NCBI RefSeq assembly: GCF_947507565.1
Contig: NC_089191.1
Location: 1,550,001 to 1,614,000 of the forward strand
Origin: Oscarella lobularis
Taxonomy: Eukaryota; Porifera; Homoscleromorpha; Homosclerophorida; Oscarellidae
Direction of reading: 5' to 3'
DNA: 64,000 nucleotides
The position numbers and the translations under genes are program-made. Of this stretch, positions 63,078-64,000 are shown piece after piece. The first letter of the stretch is position 1. Every line of letters starts with the position of its first letter. The notes below the pieces were generated by a model. That model saw only the letters and a list, made by a program, of their open reading frames with translations. It did no database searches and was not told where the DNA came from.

Positions 63078-63769
63078 ATGCCGTGTGCTATCTGCCTCGT
63101 TGATGTTCCGACGTCCGGCCGAAATGGCCTACAGATTTGTCGCCAGTGTGGACATCGACTGCATCGTTCGTGTTGGAGTCGCTGGCGCATAGCAAATGTC
63201 TCGCGTAAATCGTTCGGTTGTCCGAACTGTAAAAATCAAACCGGTATATTACTAAGCATACAAATTGTCAGGATACAGCTTTTTTCTGGTTAGATGCTTT
63301 CGATGACATCGAAGACTCGGCGGAGTCGTACGAGATGAAGGCGACATATTGCCCTGCCGGAAGCGACGACGTGTGCGAAAGGATCGTCGACCGCGTCTAC
63401 CAAACCGGCGTCGTGAGGAGTTATCGTCGTGTCGTTCGAGACATGACAACGGCACTAGAGAACCTGCGCAAAGAAATTCGGCAAATGGAAGACGACCTCA
63501 GGGTCAGCAAGGTACGCGCCCAGTATTACGAGGTGCTGTCTTTTTGCGCGTGTAGCGAACTTCTGTTTTTGGCCAGTGTCATTGTTAATTTGTTATTTTG
63601 TCAAAATAAAGCAAAGATTAATTGCATTCTTGTGCGTTCGCTGGGAGGAAGAACGGGGTCCCGGAAGTTTCCGCCTTCGAGCATGGGCTGCGATCGCGAT
63701 GCAGCCGATGTTTGTAGACGATCAAGCCGCGGACTGAACACAACTGACGTTTATAGCAAACTTCTCTAA
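63078..63769 (+). CDS. Small RING-finger protein, probable E3 ubiquitin ligase
   Basis: Exon 1 (63078-63243) encodes a RING finger directly from the start: MPCAICLVDVPTSGRNGLQI, CRQCGHRLHRSCWSRW, then GCPNCKNQT, with C-x2-C, C-x-H-type and C-x2-C pairs. A 50-bp GT-AG intron (63244-63293) keeps the frame into exon 2 (63294-63511), which encodes an acidic start (DAFDDIEDSAESYE) and a helical, probably coiled-coil region (DMTTALENLRKEIRQMEDDL). At 63511 there is a GTACGC donor. The frame also reads through to a stop at 63769 with a hydrophobic stretch (LLFLASVIVNLLF), so either a third exon lies beyond the window or the read-through is real. RING proteins of this size recruit E2 enzymes; the target is unknown. 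Not near any transposon signature. Confidence 0.68.
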
Positions 63770-64000
63770 TATCCAGACGCATCTGCTTTGTCTTTCGCGA
63801 TGGTTGTCGAACGTAAAACGTTGAAAGCTGTATTGCTGCATGTGCGTGGGCAAGGGTTGGGAGCGGGGGAATTCCCCCGAAGCCACATCAAAAGGAGAGA
63901 CAAATTTAGCCTCTTTGTTACAAGCAATCATTCATTTGTGTGTATTCGACGGTGAAGTACGTCAGAAGTCTTCAAAGTGAACGGCAGTACATTGAACTTC
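63770..64000. other. 3' flank, nothing recognised
   Basis: No exon or repeat identified before the window ends. Confidence 0.4.

Noticed and set aside
1-64000. CRISPR arrays, operons or bacterial contamination
   Set aside because: Spliceosomal introns, eukaryotic TEs and animal gene families occur throughout; no regularly spaced short repeats with unique spacers.

Overview
The window is nuclear DNA of an early-branching animal, most likely a marine sponge. The evidence is spliceosomal introns of only about 30-60 bp (many close to 50 bp), a CSL/RBPJ-like (Notch effector) gene, a RING-finger gene, and transposon families common in sponges and cnidarians. The species cannot be fixed from sequence. 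There are no operons, no CRISPR array, and no complete rRNA or tRNA gene.

Most of the window is layered transposable elements (TEs) with a few host exons between them. From left to right: a DUF7869-like gene fragment cut by the window edge (1-741, minus); a decayed ZNF862-type hAT with TIRs (1669-4283); a 5'-truncated Penelope-like element with a GIY-YIG region (about 6340-7478, minus); a minisatellite abutting a TTAA-flanked MITE (8919-9706); another minisatellite; a decayed rve-type integrase gene (12045-13190, minus); a hAT fragment and a 255-bp tandem duplication; then a 9.5-kb composite element (15719-25211).

The 15719-25211 element is the most interesting part. It has 41-bp perfect TIRs starting CAGGGGGG and an 8-bp target duplication (GTTTCTTC). 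It carries two convergent genes: a many-exon gene of a family I know only as unannotated invertebrate proteins (Myb/MADF-like N-terminus plus a long conserved body), and a HIRAN-like gene. Two pogo elements are nested in it. One sits inside a 46-bp intron of the first gene. The other splits the HIRAN gene just after its start codon and itself carries a second HIRAN gene in antisense.

The next 10 kb hold an internally deleted ISL2EU-type element with 341-bp TIRs (26390-29663; SAP/SWIM/YqaJ gene facing a THAP-DDE gene) and a TTAA-flanked Kolobok/Mutator-like element (30507-34684). From 35 to 40 kb lie candidate host exons, a decayed DDE gene, a divergent RBPJ-like gene on the minus strand (37818-39875) and a fold-back repeat. 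A young, apparently intact Ty3/Gypsy element follows (40808-45366; identical 102-bp LTRs, 5-bp TSD, one 1402-residue Gag-Pol frame), then a dead ZBED-type hAT whose ends carry TATCGATA repeats (45766-47917) and a second DUF7869-family fragment. 

From 50 to 64 kb there are short candidate host exons, a hAT-like MITE, a tRNA-derived SINE head, a dead pogo element, an element with hairpins inside both inverted ends (58935-60065), a Helitron remnant (RPA-like plus Rep/helicase N-region) truncated by a Tigger insertion, and finally a compact RING-finger gene behind a TATA box (63078 onward). Apart from the RING and RBPJ-like genes, nearly every recognisable protein belongs to a mobile element. Exon limits come from reading by eye and are approximate unless a splice site is quoted.
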